Positions 15,452 through 23,223 of a stretch of 26,405 nucleotides of DNA are shown one piece after another. The stretch lies in NCBI GenBank assembly GCA_964481825.1, contig CAYZUE010000010.1:1-26405 (forward strand). Direction: 5' to 3'. The DNA comes from CAYZUE01 sp964481825 (lineage in GTDB: Archaea > Hydrothermarchaeota > Hydrothermarchaeia > Hydrothermarchaeales > JALUUU01). The position numbers and the translations under genes were made by a program. Numbering within the stretch: the first letter of the stretch is position 1; each line of letters opens with the position of its first letter. A model generated the notes under the pieces. The model did not search any database, was not told the origin of the DNA, and saw nothing but the letters and a program-made list of their open reading frames with translations.

Positions 15452-17704
15452 ATGGAAAGTGCTGATTTAAAAGTTGGTGAAGCAAGAGCAGCAGATGTTG
15501 GAAGAGGTATAGGTAGAATAGACCCTCAAGTAATCAAGGATTTAGGACTAACATCGGGGGACGTTATTGAGATAACGGGCAAGAAGAAGACAGCGGTAAT
15601 ATCATGGCCAGGATATCCAGAGGATGAAGTATTAAAGATAATCCGATTGGATGGTGCTACACGAAGAAACGCAGGTATAGGTATTGATGATAAAGTTAAA
15701 GTAAAAAAAATTGAAGCTAAACCAGCAATAAAAGTAAAACTTGCACCAACCGAGCCCCTAAGAATAATCGATGGAGAGTCATATATAAAATTATTATTGG
15801 AAAATCGAGTTGTCACAAAGGGTGATATAATTGATATAAACTTAATGGGTAAAAAAATTGGAATGGTAATTGTAGCAATGCACCCATCTAAAAGTTCGGT
15901 GATTATTAACTTATCCACCAATATAGAGTTGAGTGAAAAGCCAGTTAAGAATCTTCCAGAAACAAAGATCCTTAGGATTGCTTATGAAGATATTGGGGGT
16001 TTACGTGATGAAGTTCAAAAGGTTCGTGAGATGATAGAACTTCCAATGAAGCACCCAGAGCTCTTCGAACGTCTGGGAATAGAAGCACCAAAAGGTGTTC
16101 TCCTTCACGGACCTCCAGGAACAGGAAAGACTCTTTTAGCCAAAGCAGTTGCAAATGAAACAGACGCAAATTTTTCGAGTATATCAGGACCTGAAATTAT
16201 GAGTAAATTTTATGGTGAGAGTGAAGAAAGATTAAGAGAGATATTCAATGACGCTGAAGAAAATGCCCCGAGCATAATATTCATCGATGAACTAGATAGT
16301 ATCGCACCTAAGAGGGAAGAAGTAACAGGAGAGGTTGAAAGACGTATTGTCGCACAACTTCTATCAATGATGGATGGATTAAAATCACGAGGTCAAGTTG
16401 TAGTAATAGGTGCAACAAATAGAGTAAACGCAATTGATCCAGCTCTTCGTCGCCCAGGTAGATTTGATAGAGAGATAGAGATTGGTGTACCTGACAAAAC
16501 GGGAAGAAGAGAGATACTTCAAATCCACACCAGAGGAATGCCACTTCCAGAAGGTAAATCAAAGGAAAAAATTTTAAAGGATTTTCCAGATAAAACACAC
16601 GGATTTGTCGGTGCTGATATTGAAAGTCTAGCTAAAGAAGCAGCAATGCGTGCATTAAGACGGGTCCTACCAGACCTAGATCTCGAAGAAATCAATATTC
16701 CCTCTGAAATTCTTGATAAAATAGAAGTGAATTATAACGATTTTATGCAAGCTTTCATGGAGATAGAACCATCGGCAATGAGAGAAGTTTTAGTGGAAAT
16801 ACCAGACATAGAGTGGGAAGACATCGGAGGACTTGATAAATTAAAAGAGGAACTTCGCGAAGTGATTGAATGGCCTTTGAAATATCCAGAATTATTTACT
16901 CAGATGGATGCCCAACCTCCAAAGGGGATACTGCTTTATGGTCCACCGGGAACTGGGAAAACTATGCTTACTAAAGCTGTTGCAAATAAAAGCGAAGCAA
17001 ATTTCATAAGTGTTAAAGGACCTGAATTTCTTAGTAAGTGGGTGGGGGAAAGTGAAAAAGCAGTAAGGGAAACTTTCAGGAAGGCACGTCAAGCATCCCC
17101 CTGCATAATATTTTTTGATGAAATTGATGCGATAGCTCCAAAGAGGGGTACAGGTTCTGATTCCCATGTAACTGAACGTGTTATTAGTCAACTATTAACA
17201 GAGCTAGATGGTTTAGAAGAGCTTCATGGTATAGTAGTGATAGCGGCTACAAATAGGCCTGATATTCTGGATGATGCACTACTCAGACCTGGTAGGTTCG
17301 ACAGGCTTCTTGAAGTTCCAATTCCTGATTTAAAAGCTAGAAATGCGATATTTAAGATCCACACTATAAAAAAACCTCTGGCGGCAGACGTTTCTATAGA
17401 AACTCTATCAGAAAAAACAGAAGGATACACAGGAGCGGATATAGCTGCAATTTGTAATGCAGCTGTTATGTTAGCGATAAGAGAATATCTTAAACTTAAT
17501 GGAAAAAACAACAAAAGCGCATTGAAAAAAAATCTAAAGATAAAAAATAAACATTTTGAAAATGCTTTTGATAAGATACGACCTTTATCTAAAAGAGAGC
17601 TTGCAGAGTACACATCAGCTGCCCAGAACATCGACGAAGATACAACCTCCAAAGATGAAAACAATCTTATAAAGAAAACATCGAAAATTATTGAGGAAGA
17701 GTAG
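15452..17704 (+). CDS. Cdc48/VAT AAA+ unfoldase, first copy (750 aa)
   Basis: This hexameric ATPase unfolds proteins and feeds them to the proteasome. The order is an N domain (residues 1-about 180, double-psi barrel plus beta-barrel), D1 with Walker A GPPGTGKT at 220-227 and Walker B FIDELD (D279, E280), and D2 with Walker A GPPGTGKT at 497-504 and Walker B FFDEID (D556, E557). Arginine-finger segments RRPGRFDRE and LRPGRFDRL are present. The C-terminal tail (from about 690) is charged and diverges from the second copy. A ribosome site AGGTGTG lies five bases before the ATG. A 143-base tract (15980-16122) is identical to the second copy. No single TATA box stands out upstream. Confidence 0.97.
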   Translation: MESADLKVGEARAADVGRGIGRIDPQVIKDLGLTSGDVIEITGKKKTAVISWPGYPEDEVLKIIRLDGATRRNAGIGIDDKVKVKKIEAKPAIKVKLAPTEPLRIIDGESYIKLLLENRVVTKGDIIDINLMGKKIGMVIVAMHPSKSSVIINLSTNIELSEKPVKNLPETKILRIAYEDIGGLRDEVQKVREMIELPMKHPELFERLGIEAPKGVLLHGPPGTGKTLLAKAVANETDANFSSISGPEIMSKFYGESEERLREIFNDAEENAPSIIFIDELDSIAPKREEVTGEVERRIVAQLLSMMDGLKSRGQVVVIGATNRVNAIDPALRRPGRFDREIEIGVPDKTGRREILQIHTRGMPLPEGKSKEKILKDFPDKTHGFVGADIESLAKEAAMRALRRVLPDLDLEEINIPSEILDKIEVNYNDFMQAFMEIEPSAMREVLVEIPDIEWEDIGGLDKLKEELREVIEWPLKYPELFTQMDAQPPKGILLYGPPGTGKTMLTKAVANKSEANFISVKGPEFLSKWVGESEKAVRETFRKARQASPCIIFFDEIDAIAPKRGTGSDSHVTERVISQLLTELDGLEELHGIVVIAATNRPDILDDALLRPGRFDRLLEVPIPDLKARNAIFKIHTIKKPLAADVSIETLSEKTEGYTGADIAAICNAAVMLAIREYLKLNGKNNKSALKKNLKIKNKHFENAFDKIRPLSKRELAEYTSAAQNIDEDTTSKDENNLIKKTSKIIEEE
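15980..16122 (+). repeat. 143-base identical tract shared by the two cdc48 genes (copy 1)
   Basis: Every base matches 18281-18423, including third codon positions. It codes for the start of D1 from YEDIGG up to the Walker A motif. Sequence on either side diverges at once. Confidence 0.95.
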
Positions 17705-17729
17705 CTTACTTAACCGACCCCATAATTTA

Positions 17730-17739
17730 TTTATATAAA
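17730..17739 (+). promoter_or_regulatory. TATA box of the second cdc48 gene
   Basis: TTTATATAAA is a near-perfect archaeal TATA box centred about 25 bases before the ATG at 17759, which predicts a leaderless or almost leaderless mRNA independent of the first copy. Confidence 0.75.
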
Positions 17740-17758
17740 CGGAAGGAATTCAGATATA

Positions 17759-19984
17759 ATGGAAGTTGAATTAAAGGTTGCGGAGGCTATCCAAAACGAT
17801 GTTGGAAGAGGGATAGTTAGAGTGGATACAGTGACTAGAGATTCACTAGGGATAACCACGGGGGATATTGTTAAGCTAGAGGGAAAGAAGAAAACGGGTG
17901 CAATAGTTTGGAGGGCATATGAAGAGGATGAGGGAATGAAAATAATAAGAATGGATGGAATCCTCCGTCAAAACACTGAGCTGTCCCTAGGAGAAAAAAT
18001 AATTGTGACGAAAGCAGTTCCCCAAGATACAAAAAAAATAATTTTCTCTCCTCAACAGGATATCAGATTCTCAGTTGGTTTTGGAGCGTTTATTAAAAGG
18101 CGTTTACTGGGAAGACCGGTTACAAAAGGGGATAAGGTAGTGGTAGGAGTTTTAGGAACAACTCTCCCTTTTCTGGTTAACCAAACAATTCCAAATGGAA
18201 TAACTAAAATATCAGATTATACCGATGTAATAGTTGAAGAAGGGCAAAGCAAGTTAAAGAAAGTTGGGATACCTGCAGTAGCTTATGAAGATATTGGGGG
18301 TTTACGTGATGAAGTTCAAAAGGTTCGTGAGATGATAGAACTTCCAATGAAGCACCCAGAGCTCTTCGAACGTCTGGGAATAGAAGCACCAAAAGGTGTT
18401 CTCCTTCACGGACCTCCAGGAACTGGGAAAACTTTGATAGCCAAAGCAGTTGCAAATGAAACTAACGCTTATTTTATCTCATTAAATGGGCCAGAGATCA
18501 TGAGTAAATTTTATGGTGAGAGCGAGGAGAATATTAGGCGTATGTTTAAGGATGCTGAAGATAATGCTCCGAGTATAATCTTCATCGATGAACTAGACGC
18601 AATTGCACCTAAGAGGGAAGAAGTAACAGGAGAGGTTGAAAGACGTGTTGTAGCACAACTTCTTGCTCTCATGGATGGATTAAAATCACGAGGAAAACTT
18701 GTAGTAATAGGTGCAACAAATCTCCCTGAAGCTCTCGATCCAGCTCTTCGTCGCCCAGGTAGATTTGATCGTGAAATTGTAATAGGGGTACCTGACAAAA
18801 ATGGAAGGAAAGAGATACTTCAAATCCACACACGAGGAATGCCCATAGTAACTGAAAAAAGTATAATCGATAAAAGTGCAAAAAAAGAGGATGTCGTAAA
18901 CCTAGATAGTTTAGCTAATATTACACATGGATTCGTTGGAGCTGACCTTGAAGCCCTGTGTAAAGAAGCGGCTATGAATTCGTTGAGACGTGTCCTTCCG
19001 GAAATAAATCTTGAAGAAGAGACTATTCCTCCTGAAGTGTTAGAGAATTTACAAGTAAAAAAGGAAGATTTCACAGAGTCTTATAAAAATATAGATCCTT
19101 CAGCCCTTCGAGAAGTGTTTGTAGAGATACCAAATGTTAAGTGGTCTGATGTGGGTGGATTAGAAAATGTAAAGCAGGAACTAAAAGAGACTGTAGAATG
19201 GCCGATTAAATTCCCTCAAAACTTTGAAAAAATGGGGATTAAACCTCCTAAAGGTGTTCTAATATTTGGTCCACCAGGATGTGGTAAAACTCTATTAGCA
19301 AAAGCGATTGCCAATGAAAGCGAAGCAAATTTCATAAGTGTTAAAGGACCAGAGATACTTAGCAAATGGGTTGGGGAAAGTGAAAAGGGGATACGCCAAA
19401 TATTTAAGAAAGCAAAGCAATCCGCACCGACAATAATATTTTTTGATGAAGTTGATGCTATAGCATCTATGCGCGGGATGGAAGTTGGAGAGCGTGTAGG
19501 GGAGCGTGTGTTAAATCAGCTTCTCACAGAACTGGATGGTTTAGAAGAGCTTCATAATGTTATAATCATAGCGGCAACAAATCGTCCTGACTTAATTGAC
19601 ACGGCTTTAATGCGTCCAGGTCGATTTGATAAAGTTTTGTTAGTACCCGCTCCAGATTATGATGCACGATTAGAAATATTTAAGATTCATACAAATGAAA
19701 TGCCCGTGGATAAAGATGTAAATCTTAAGAGACTTACAAAGAAAACTGATGGATATGCAGGTGCGGATATAGAGGGCATCTGCAGAGAAGCAGCGATGTC
19801 GACAATAAGAGAATCACTAAGGAAAAATATTGAATTAGAAGATGAAAAAATCACTTCTAAACATTTCAAGATGGCTATTGATAAAATCAGACCAAGTTTA
19901 AGTAAAGAAGTTATGAATTCTTATGAGGATTTTCTTAAAAGATTTGAGTCTAACGAAAAAGAAAGACTAACTTATATGGGATAA
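17759..19984 (+). CDS. Cdc48/VAT AAA+ unfoldase, second copy (741 aa)
   Basis: This is the second full-length Cdc48/VAT paralogue, with the same layout: N domain to about residue 175, D1 Walker A GPPGTGKT at 218-225 with Walker B FIDELD, and D2 Walker A GPPGCGKT at 504-511 with Walker B FFDEVD, followed by MRPGRFDK. A glycine-containing insert MEVGERVGERV follows the D2 Walker B region. The N domain differs strongly from copy one, so substrates or adaptors may differ, while patches of D1 and D2 are nearly or fully identical in DNA. It lies 54 bases after copy one and has its own TATA box. It ends 13 bases from the convergent transporter gene. Both copies keep all ATPase residues, so both should be active. 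Confidence 0.97.
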   Translation: MEVELKVAEAIQNDVGRGIVRVDTVTRDSLGITTGDIVKLEGKKKTGAIVWRAYEEDEGMKIIRMDGILRQNTELSLGEKIIVTKAVPQDTKKIIFSPQQDIRFSVGFGAFIKRRLLGRPVTKGDKVVVGVLGTTLPFLVNQTIPNGITKISDYTDVIVEEGQSKLKKVGIPAVAYEDIGGLRDEVQKVREMIELPMKHPELFERLGIEAPKGVLLHGPPGTGKTLIAKAVANETNAYFISLNGPEIMSKFYGESEENIRRMFKDAEDNAPSIIFIDELDAIAPKREEVTGEVERRVVAQLLALMDGLKSRGKLVVIGATNLPEALDPALRRPGRFDREIVIGVPDKNGRKEILQIHTRGMPIVTEKSIIDKSAKKEDVVNLDSLANITHGFVGADLEALCKEAAMNSLRRVLPEINLEEETIPPEVLENLQVKKEDFTESYKNIDPSALREVFVEIPNVKWSDVGGLENVKQELKETVEWPIKFPQNFEKMGIKPPKGVLIFGPPGCGKTLLAKAIANESEANFISVKGPEILSKWVGESEKGIRQIFKKAKQSAPTIIFFDEVDAIASMRGMEVGERVGERVLNQLLTELDGLEELHNVIIIAATNRPDLIDTALMRPGRFDKVLLVPAPDYDARLEIFKIHTNEMPVDKDVNLKRLTKKTDGYAGADIEGICREAAMSTIRESLRKNIELEDEKITSKHFKMAIDKIRPSLSKEVMNSYEDFLKRFESNEKERLTYMG
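18281..18423 (+). repeat. 143-base identical tract shared by the two cdc48 genes (copy 2)
   Basis: This is the exact copy of 15980-16122 at an offset of 2301 bases. Shorter identical patches follow downstream in both genes, for example around the segment coding for KREEVTGEVERR. Confidence 0.95.
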
Positions 19985-19997
19985 CTTTTATCAAATC

Positions 19998-20936
19998 CTA
20001 TTCCCTAAAAAGACTAAGATATGCACGTAAGCGTTGTTTTGCATTAGAATGTTGTTGTTGATGGTGAATATCATAGGGTTCTATATGGACAAGGACTGTC
20101 GATATATCTGAGAATTCATCTAAAATTATTTTCTCCACTTTATGTGATATTCGATGGGCATCTTTCAACGGAAGATTTTCATCAACACACACATGGAGGT
20201 CAACTGCATAATATGCTCCAATTCCATGGATACGAATTCGATGGATTAACTTAACATCACTATAGGAGGAAATAAAATCTATTATCCTTTCTTTCATCTC
20301 AGGGGAAGGGACGGTACCTAAAAGTTGAAATATATTCTGTTTCCCAATATCATAACCAATTTTAATAATTATTAGAGATACTACGATTCCAACCAATGGA
20401 TCTAACAAGGGATACCCAAGAATAGAACCCATAACTCCTATAACAACAGCTATAGACGTGTAAACGTCACCTCTATGATGATAAGCATCTGCTTTTAATG
20501 TTGGGCTATTTATTTTATCTGCAATCTTAAAGGTGTATCTACTCATTGCCTCTTTAAAGACAATAGCAAAAATCGTCACATAAACTGCACTGTATTGCGG
20601 TATACTCATAGGGGAGGTTAGGAGATTATATGAGTGCTTAGCAAACTCAAACCCCATAATTGCGAGGATGATTGAAATAAATAATCCGACTAAAGGTTCA
20701 ACATCACCATGACCATAAGGATGTGATTCATCATTAGGTTTTGATGAAATTTTTATTGCTAGCCATGTACCTGCAGAAACAAGAATATCAGAAAATGAAT
20801 GAAGAGCATCCGCAATGACGGCCATGCTACCAGAGGTCACTCCAACAGTAAATTTAAGGATTGATAAAAAGAGATTCCCTATTACCCCTACCATAGCTGC
20901 TTTTTGGCCGATAACCCCCCTTTCTTCAGGTAACAT
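19998..20936 (-). CDS. cation diffusion facilitator family metal transporter (312 aa)
   Basis: This is a membrane exporter that trades divalent metal ions for protons, like YiiP/FieF. It has about six hydrophobic segments in residues 10-205 and a cytoplasmic C-terminal domain. The transport site matches the family: HxxxD in segment two (H46, D50 in ADALHSFSD) and HxxxD in segment five (H153, D157 in AYHHRGDVYTS), a pattern typical of zinc-type members. The C-terminus holds further histidines (HIEPYDIHHQQQH) that could bind metal. The frame is open to a TTG at 20951, but GGAG lies nine bases before the ATG at 20936, so that is taken. The true metal is not known; Zn, Fe, Mn or Co are possible. 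Confidence 0.9.
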   Translation of the reverse strand: MLPEERGVIGQKAAMVGVIGNLFLSILKFTVGVTSGSMAVIADALHSFSDILVSAGTWLAIKISSKPNDESHPYGHGDVEPLVGLFISIILAIMGFEFAKHSYNLLTSPMSIPQYSAVYVTIFAIVFKEAMSRYTFKIADKINSPTLKADAYHHRGDVYTSIAVVIGVMGSILGYPLLDPLVGIVVSLIIIKIGYDIGKQNIFQLLGTVPSPEMKERIIDFISSYSDVKLIHRIRIHGIGAYYAVDLHVCVDENLPLKDAHRISHKVEKIILDEFSDISTVLVHIEPYDIHHQQQHSNAKQRLRAYLSLFRE

Positions 20937-21002
20937 GCTAGAATTCTCCAATCTATTATATGGACTAAATCAATAGGACATTTAAACAGACTGTTAATGT
21001 AC

Positions 21003-21896
21003 TTATCTTACTTTTATCATTTTCGCAATAAAAAATCCTTGTGTATTATGCATCCTAGGATAAAATCTTCGAGCTTTATTAATTTCAAGACTTAATGTTT
21101 TGCCATAAACGGAGGTAATTGCCGGGTCCCCATAAGAAATGGTATCCATCTCAAGATCCAGTTCATTTAAAGCATATTGGACCATAAGTTCATTTTCTTC
21201 AGGAAGGAGGCTGCAAGTACAGTAAACCATCGATCCACCTTTTTTTAGAACACGCGCACCAACCTCTAAAAAATTGCGTTGTTTAACTGTACAATTTTCA
21301 ACATCTCCAATTCCCTTCAGTTTAACTTCTGGATTTTTAAATGATGTTCCAGTTCCTGTACACGGGGCATCTATGAGAACACTATCAAACTTAATCCCAA
21401 GGTCAGATGTATCAAGTGCATTCATCCTTATCCCAATGACATTGGATATACCTAATCTACTAATATTTGAACGAAAAGATTTCATTCGATTCCTATTTAA
21501 CTCTATAGCTATAACAACACCCGTATTTCTCATAATTTGGGATAAATATGTTGTTTTCCCTCCTGGTGCAGCAGCCATATCCAGGACTGTTTCACCCTTC
21601 CTTGGTTTTAATACTTCACAAGCATACATTGAGGTAGGATCCTGTATAAAATAATAGCCTAGCAGATATTCGGTGGTAGACCCAATCGAGAAAGGAGATT
21701 TCTTAACTGTAAATCCATTGATTGTCCAGGGTATTTTCTCGAGAATAACTTTTTTTTTTTCAAGCTTGTCTACTAGATCATCTCTATCACACCTAAGTGT
21801 ATTAACTCTGATTGATGTAGGGATAGATTTGTCTAAATAAGGAATCTCATCAGGAAAGAGAGATTCATACCTTTTTAAAAGGAATTTCGAGAACAT
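21003..21896 (-). CDS. RNA m5C methyltransferase, NOL1/NOP2/Sun family (297 aa)
   Basis: This SAM-dependent enzyme makes 5-methylcytosine in tRNA or rRNA. It has a short N-terminal RNA-binding part with SIRVNTLR, the SAM-binding loop AAAPGGKT (108-115), motif IV DAPCTGTG with C179, and motif VI YCTCSLLPEENE with the expected catalytic C228. The C-terminus ARRFYPRMHNTQGFFIAKM is typical. The size fits archaeal single-domain members without a PUA domain. Homologues modify tRNA near positions 48-49, but the target cannot be read from sequence. The ATG at 21896 has no Shine-Dalgarno site but has a TATA box 28 bases upstream. Confidence 0.93.
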   Translation of the reverse strand: MFSKFLLKRYESLFPDEIPYLDKSIPTSIRVNTLRCDRDDLVDKLEKKKVILEKIPWTINGFTVKKSPFSIGSTTEYLLGYYFIQDPTSMYACEVLKPRKGETVLDMAAAPGGKTTYLSQIMRNTGVVIAIELNRNRMKSFRSNISRLGISNVIGIRMNALDTSDLGIKFDSVLIDAPCTGTGTSFKNPEVKLKGIGDVENCTVKQRNFLEVGARVLKKGGSMVYCTCSLLPEENELMVQYALNELDLEMDTISYGDPAITSVYGKTLSLEINKARRFYPRMHNTQGFFIAKMIKVR

Positions 21897-21903
21897 ACTT
21901 AGG

Positions 21904-21912
21904 ATTATATAA
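21904..21912 (+). promoter_or_regulatory. TATA box of the CYTH-domain gene
   Basis: ATTATATAA is centred about 28 bases before the ATG at 21936, consistent with a leaderless mRNA. It lies on the methyltransferase side of the 39-base divergent gap, interleaved with the opposing TATA box. Confidence 0.65.
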
Positions 21913-21920
21913 CTCAGGGG

Positions 21921-21930
21921 TTATATCTTT
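21921..21930 (-). promoter_or_regulatory. TATA box of the m5C methyltransferase gene
   Basis: On the minus strand this reads AAAGATATAA, centred about 28 bases before the ATG at 21896, again fitting a leaderless mRNA. Confidence 0.55.
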
Positions 21931-21935
21931 TACAG

Positions 21936-22460
21936 ATGCTTGAAATAGAAGTTAAAGCACGTGCTATTCATAAAGAGGTTAAAATAAGGCTTGATCAACT
22001 TGGTGCTGAATATCTAGGAGTAGAATCTCAAGAAGATGTTTATTTAGATCATCCTTGCAAAGATTTTTCATCCACAGATGAAGCCTTTAGAGTACGTAGA
22101 ACAAATAAAAGCTGTTACTTAACATATAAAGGCCCAAAAATTGACACTAAAACTAAGACTCGTGTAGAGAAAGAGATAATTATCCAAGACTTCGATATAG
22201 CGATAGAAATTCTTAAATCTGTAGGATTTAAGGGTATCGGAGTTGTAAAGAAGAAACGTCAGCATTATCATCTTAATGGTTTTAATGTAATGTTGGATAA
22301 AGTTGAAGAGTTAGGAGATTTTATTGAAATCGAAAAAAAAGGGGAAAAATATGATCCTATTGAAGTTCTAGATTTTTTAAAACTTTTGAATGTGGAAAAT
22401 CAAATTAGAAAATCCTATCTAGAACTATTAATTGAAAATAAGTTCTCTAATAATCGATAA
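21936..22460 (+). CDS. CYTH-domain protein, class IV adenylyl cyclase/triphosphatase type (174 aa)
   Basis: This is a CYTH (CyaB/thiamine triphosphatase) fold protein. The ExExK signature is at the N-terminus (E3, E5, K7 in MLEIEVKAR). It is followed by the expected alternating basic and acidic strands: EAFRVRRTN, YLTYKGPK, RVEKE, KKKRQHYHLNGFNVMLDKVEELGDFIEIE. Archaeal members are often annotated as class IV adenylyl cyclase, but many CYTH proteins hydrolyse inorganic or organic triphosphates, so the reaction is open. The ATG lies at the predicted transcription start. Its last 14 bases overlap the end of the convergent phosphoesterase gene. Confidence 0.9.
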   Translation: MLEIEVKARAIHKEVKIRLDQLGAEYLGVESQEDVYLDHPCKDFSSTDEAFRVRRTNKSCYLTYKGPKIDTKTKTRVEKEIIIQDFDIAIEILKSVGFKGIGVVKKKRQHYHLNGFNVMLDKVEELGDFIEIEKKGEKYDPIEVLDFLKLLNVENQIRKSYLELLIENKFSNNR

Positions 22461-23097
22461 ACTTAATTTTTATCTTATCGTCTAAATTTATCTTGGAATA
22501 CCCCACATTAGCGGGTCCAGGATTAACGATTGTCGATTTTTCGAAAATATCATGACCTCTTGCTTCATGTACATGGCCGCATATTACCAGCGAAACTGAA
22601 TGACTCATAAGAAATTCTCTAACACCTTTACTTCCAACATGTATTCCTGAATTAGTAAGATCGATTTTAGTATCATACGGAGGAGGATGGCAGACCATTA
22701 CTTTTGTATCATTATTCTTAACATCGTTGTATCCACTTTCAAGCAAATCAACCAAATAATTTTCAGTATATTCCTGAGGAGTGTTAAAAGGGGTTATATT
22801 AGACCCTCCAACACCGAAAAAACCGATGTTATCAATAGTTTTTCCCTTACCATGGATACTTGTTCCATTCTCAGTGAGAACGTCGTTAACCTCGAGGGTA
22901 TCACAATTACCGGGTATTGTAATAACATTCTCATTAATATCAATCAACTTTTGTAAGATTTGTATAGCAGATTTTCTCTTGCCAAAGTTTGTAAGATCGC
23001 CTGCCGAAATAAGGATATCTGCTGATTTAGCGTCTTTTTCTATCCATTTCAAAGCATCAAGTTGTCCATGAAGATCCGAGAAACACACAATTTTCAT
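22447..23097 (-). CDS. calcineurin-like metallophosphoesterase (216 aa)
   Basis: This is a two-metal phosphoesterase of the YfcE/MJ0936-like group. The metal ligands are in order: D8 and H10 (FSDLHG), D34 (SAGDLTNFG), N64 in PGNCD, the histidine in VCHPPPYD, and GHVHEARG near the C-terminus, followed by NPGPANVGY. Such proteins hydrolyse phosphodiesters, but the substrate cannot be inferred. A link to a cyclic nucleotide made by the convergent CYTH protein would be speculation. The ATG lacks a Shine-Dalgarno site and has a TATA-like box 25 bases upstream. Confidence 0.92.
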   Translation of the reverse strand: MKIVCFSDLHGQLDALKWIEKDAKSADILISAGDLTNFGKRKSAIQILQKLIDINENVITIPGNCDTLEVNDVLTENGTSIHGKGKTIDNIGFFGVGGSNITPFNTPQEYTENYLVDLLESGYNDVKNNDTKVMVCHPPPYDTKIDLTNSGIHVGSKGVREFLMSHSVSLVICGHVHEARGHDIFEKSTIVNPGPANVGYSKINLDDKIKIKFIDY

Positions 23098-23117
23098 AAG
23101 TTAAATATTTCTATGCG

Positions 23118-23126
23118 TTTAAATAA
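23118..23126 (-). promoter_or_regulatory. TATA-like box of the phosphoesterase gene
   Basis: On the minus strand this reads TTATTTAAA, centred 25 bases before the ATG at 23097, suggesting a leaderless mRNA. Confidence 0.5.
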
Positions 23127-23142
23127 GTTTATTTAATGGGGA

Positions 23143-23154
23143 GATATATATTTT
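23143..23154 (+). promoter_or_regulatory. TATA box of copA
   Basis: GATATATATTTT would place transcription start near 23173, about 50 bases before the first copA ATG and immediately before the palindrome at 23176. Confidence 0.6.
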
Positions 23155-23175
23155 TTTATTACTCTTATCCAGGGG

Positions 23176-23197
23176 GGAAAATCTTCAGAGATTTTCC
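23176..23197. promoter_or_regulatory. perfect palindrome before copA: candidate operator or leader hairpin
   Basis: GGAAAATCT and AGATTTTCC are perfect nine-base arms around TCAG. The site falls at about +3 to +25 of the predicted transcript, where a bound repressor would block RNA polymerase; as RNA it would form a stable hairpin. A copper-responsive regulator is the natural guess, but none is encoded in the window. Confidence 0.65.
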
Positions 23198-23223
23198 TAA
23201 ACTAATGGTTATGGTAAAACTTA

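Noticed and set aside
15526..15921. 131-codon open frame on the minus strand inside the first cdc48 gene
   Set aside because: It is the reverse shadow of a strongly conserved coding region, with no promoter or ribosome site of its own. The same holds for minus-strand frames at 17224-17664, 23811-24203 and 24372-24836.
21274..21654. 126-codon plus-strand frame opposite the m5C methyltransferase
   Set aside because: It is antisense to conserved motifs I, IV and VI of the methyltransferase; no start signals were seen.
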